Shown: positions 6,348-7,818 of the stretch, piece by piece | How the letters are laid out: every line of letters starts with the position of its first letter | Numbering within the stretch: position 1 is the first letter of the stretch | Source of the DNA: CAVOBC01 sp963693635 | GTDB lineage: Bacteria > Pseudomonadota > Gammaproteobacteria > Pseudomonadales > Azotimanducaceae | DNA length: 7,818 bases | Reading direction: 5' to 3' | Assembly (NCBI GenBank): GCA_963693635.1 | Contig: CAVOBC010000227.1 | Coordinates: forward strand, 1 to 7,818 | Program-made: the position numbers and the translations under genes | The notes under the pieces: model-generated | What the model saw: only the letters and a program-made list of their open reading frames with translations | Told to the model about the DNA's origin: nothing | The model's database searches: none

Positions 6348-7205
6348 ATGAGCATTTGGATGAGAGTATCAAGTCGCCCGAACAAGCAGGTGAAACTAAC
6401 AAACGACGGCGACCTCGCGTTGTATTTCATTGGCTGCGGATCTGCGTTCGCCAAGACGCTGTACCAGAACAATCTGCTGATTGTGAAAGGTGACCGACAC
6501 CTGCTGATCGATTGCGGCACGCGCTGCTCGCAGGCGCTCTTTGAGGTCGGTGTGGGCATTCCCCAGATTCAGAACTTCCTGATCACCCACAGCCACGCGG
6601 ACCACATCGGCGGGCTCGAGGAAGTCATGATGTATGCCCGCTACATCAATGGCTCGAAGCCAAATATCGTCATCAACAACGCCTACGAGAAAAAGCTCTG
6701 GGAGCAATCGTTGCGGGGCGGCGCTGGCAGTGGCGAGAGTGATTGCCTGAAATTTTCAGACTTCTGGAATGTCGTGCGGCCCAATAAAATGTCACATTAC
6801 CCGCGCGAGACTTGGGGTGTCCGGGTCGGGGATATCGACATCAAGATGCCGCGAACCATGCACGTCCCCGATGATTCGCCAAGTTGGCGCGAGTCAGTGT
6901 TTAGCTGCGGAGTGATCATTGACGAGCGCGTGCTCTACACCTCGGATACCCGGTTCGATGTGGACCTGATCCAGAGTTTCGACAAGAAGTTTGACCTCGA
7001 GTACATCTTTCACGACTGCCAGATGTTCACGGGCGGGGTTCACTCGTCGATCGAGGAACTCGCGACTCTGCCGGATGAGATCAAACGCAAGCTGGTACTC
7101 ATGCATTACGGCGACAACTGGCGGGACTTCAAACCCTTTGCCAAGTCGGCGGGCTTTCACTCGTGGGCGCAGCAAGGTCACACCTACCACTTCGAACCAC
7201 GTTAG
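6348..7205 (+). CDS. Metallo-beta-lactamase-fold metal-dependent hydrolase
   Basis: A 285-residue protein with a complete set of metal-ligand motifs for the metallo-beta-lactamase fold. The signature THSHADH gives His81, His83, Asp85 and His86; likely further ligands are His172 (RTMHVPDD), Asp200 (YTSDTRFD) and His253 (LMHYGDNW), and HDCQMFTGGVHSS (222-234) is a conserved-looking block. Two metal ions, probably zinc, would be bound. There is no signal peptide, so it should act in the cytosol. The substrate is unknown. The arrangement resembles stand-alone MBL hydrolases of the ribonuclease Z-like group more than antibiotic beta-lactamases. The start is uncertain: ATG 6348, ATG 6360 and GTG 6390 (before KLTNDGDLALYF, where family similarity appears to begin) are in frame, and none has a clear Shine-Dalgarno sequence. 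The first 14 residues may not be translated. T-rich sequence follows the stop, but without a clear stem. Confidence 0.9.
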   Translation: MSIWMRVSSRPNKQVKLTNDGDLALYFIGCGSAFAKTLYQNNLLIVKGDRHLLIDCGTRCSQALFEVGVGIPQIQNFLITHSHADHIGGLEEVMMYARYINGSKPNIVINNAYEKKLWEQSLRGGAGSGESDCLKFSDFWNVVRPNKMSHYPRETWGVRVGDIDIKMPRTMHVPDDSPSWRESVFSCGVIIDERVLYTSDTRFDVDLIQSFDKKFDLEYIFHDCQMFTGGVHSSIEELATLPDEIKRKLVLMHYGDNWRDFKPFAKSAGFHSWAQQGHTYHFEPR

Positions 7206-7255
7206 GCGCTTTTTATCTTTCCACCTTTTCGACCTTTCCGCATGCACGCGCCCTC

Positions 7256-7347
7256 TCTCCACTCCACTCCTCTCCACTCCACTCCACTCCACTCCACTCC
7301 TCCACTCCTCCACTCCACTCCTCCTCTCCACTCCTCCTCTCCTCTCC
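7256..7347. repeat. Compound pyrimidine array of ACTCC, TCTCC and TCC units
   Basis: 92 bases made only of eleven ACTCC, five TCTCC and four TCC units, starting 51 bases after the metallo-hydrolase stop. Pentamers dominate and are spaced by occasional triplets, so every unit ends in TCC. The plus strand contains no G here, and the minus strand is almost all purine with GG at every unit. This favours slippage and could form triplex or two-tier G-quadruplex structures. It is noncoding: the frames that read through it give only low-complexity Ser/Thr/Pro/Leu strings. Confidence 0.92.
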
Positions 7348-7635
7348 TCTTTCCTCCGCCCTGCCTCGCTTACTCTGGTCGTACCCGTCACTTCACATCC
7401 CTATGAACGAGGCACGGTTTCCGGTGACCTGTGGTCGGTTAGGCGACTCAGCCTGAAAAAGGTCAGGTTTTGCCTTCTTGCGGTACCCTGTGATTAACTC
7501 GCGCGGATTCGCGGCACAAGGCCATCACTGACCCCGTAACGCGACTTTCGGCATTTGCCAGGAACACATCCGGGGACGAGAACCCGCAAAATGCGCCTGT
7601 CGGGCGGCAACTTTCAGCAAGAATCGGAGAATGAC
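7348..7635. other. Spacer upstream of the dehydrogenase gene
   Basis: No credible gene on either strand. It contains the hairpin with a short T run at 7452-7471, listed separately. Downstream of it, about 165 bases lead to the dehydrogenase start and should hold its promoter, but I could not find a pair of hexamers good enough to call. Confidence 0.4.
7452..7471 (+). terminator. Weak candidate intrinsic terminator or attenuator
   Basis: CCTGA (7452-7456) pairs with TCAGG (7463-7467) around a six-base loop, followed directly by TTTT (7468-7471). One G-T and one A-T pair can extend the stem to seven. The stem is short, so termination would be weak. An overlapping alternative stem, AGGC (7441-7444) with GCCT (7451-7454), is mutually exclusive with it. 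It lies between the metallo-hydrolase and the dehydrogenase genes and could end transcription from the former. Confidence 0.3.
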
Positions 7636-7818
7636 ATGGGACTTCTGGACGGAAAGGTAGCACTCATTACAGGTGCAGGCGGCGGACTCGGGCGCACCCA
7701 TGCCATGCAGATGGCGGCGGAAGGCGCGTCGATTGTGGTCAACGACCTGGGCGGTGCGCGTGATGGAACCGGTGCCGGCAGTAACATGGCAGACACCGTA
7801 GTCGATGAAATCAAAGCT
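7636..7818 (+). CDS. Short-chain dehydrogenase/reductase, N-terminal part (3' end outside window)
   Basis: The first 61 codons of an NAD(P)-binding Rossmann-fold oxidoreductase. MGLLDGKVALITGAGGGLGR carries the TGxxxGxG nucleotide-binding motif (TGAGGGLG, 12-19). Strand beta-2 ends in VVNDLGGARDGTGAGS; Asp37 after it is the residue that usually selects NAD(H) over NADP(H). The NDLGGARDGTG block, longer than in FabG, is like the 3-hydroxyacyl-CoA dehydrogenase domain of peroxisomal multifunctional enzyme type 2 and its bacterial relatives. A role in fatty acid or sterol side-chain breakdown is therefore possible but not shown. The ATG at 7636 is preceded by GGAGA (7626-7630) with a good spacing; the ATG at 7631 is in another frame and too close to this site. 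The catalytic Ser/Tyr/Lys lie beyond the window. Confidence 0.9.
   Translation, partial: MGLLDGKVALITGAGGGLGRTHAMQMAAEGASIVVNDLGGARDGTGAGSNMADTVVDEIKA

Noticed and set aside
6038..6559. 173-codon minus-strand open frame
   Set aside because: It overlaps the first 200 bases of the well-supported metallo-hydrolase on the other strand, has no recognisable domain, and has no supporting ribosome-binding site.

Overview
The window looks like chromosomal DNA of a moderately GC-rich proteobacterium. A gammaproteobacterium is the best guess, because a full-length RecD directly follows a RecB that resembles the Escherichia coli protein through its helicase and nuclease motifs. Species cannot be told. 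There are no rRNA or tRNA genes, CRISPR arrays, phage genes or complete insertion sequences.

Layout: positions 1-3619 hold the 3' part of recB and all of recD, 11 bases apart on the plus strand, probably one operon with recC upstream outside the window. A 328-base spacer with short repeats follows. Next is a calcium/sodium antiporter of the YrbG type (3948-4916). A short spacer containing two tandem hairpin repeats leads into a small DUF2277 gene (5079-5345). This gene faces an NTF2/SnoaL-like gene on the minus strand (5449-5895), with a TGAGG pentanucleotide array between them. A 452-base spacer, apparently more AT-rich and full of degenerate 12-base and GGTGCC repeats, precedes a metallo-beta-lactamase-fold hydrolase (6348-7205). 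A 430-base spacer follows, holding a 92-base pyrimidine array built from ACTCC, TCTCC and TCC units. The window ends inside a short-chain dehydrogenase gene (from 7636).

Only recB and recD have an evident shared job: they encode two subunits of exonuclease V, the nuclease-helicase that resects double-strand breaks for RecA-dependent repair. The other genes are unrelated housekeeping or uncharacterised genes, each separated by spacers, and do not form a recognisable pathway. I do not see a convincing new multi-gene system. The points most worth checking are a consensus sliding-clamp-binding motif at the C-terminus of RecD and the unusual repeats in four of the spacers.
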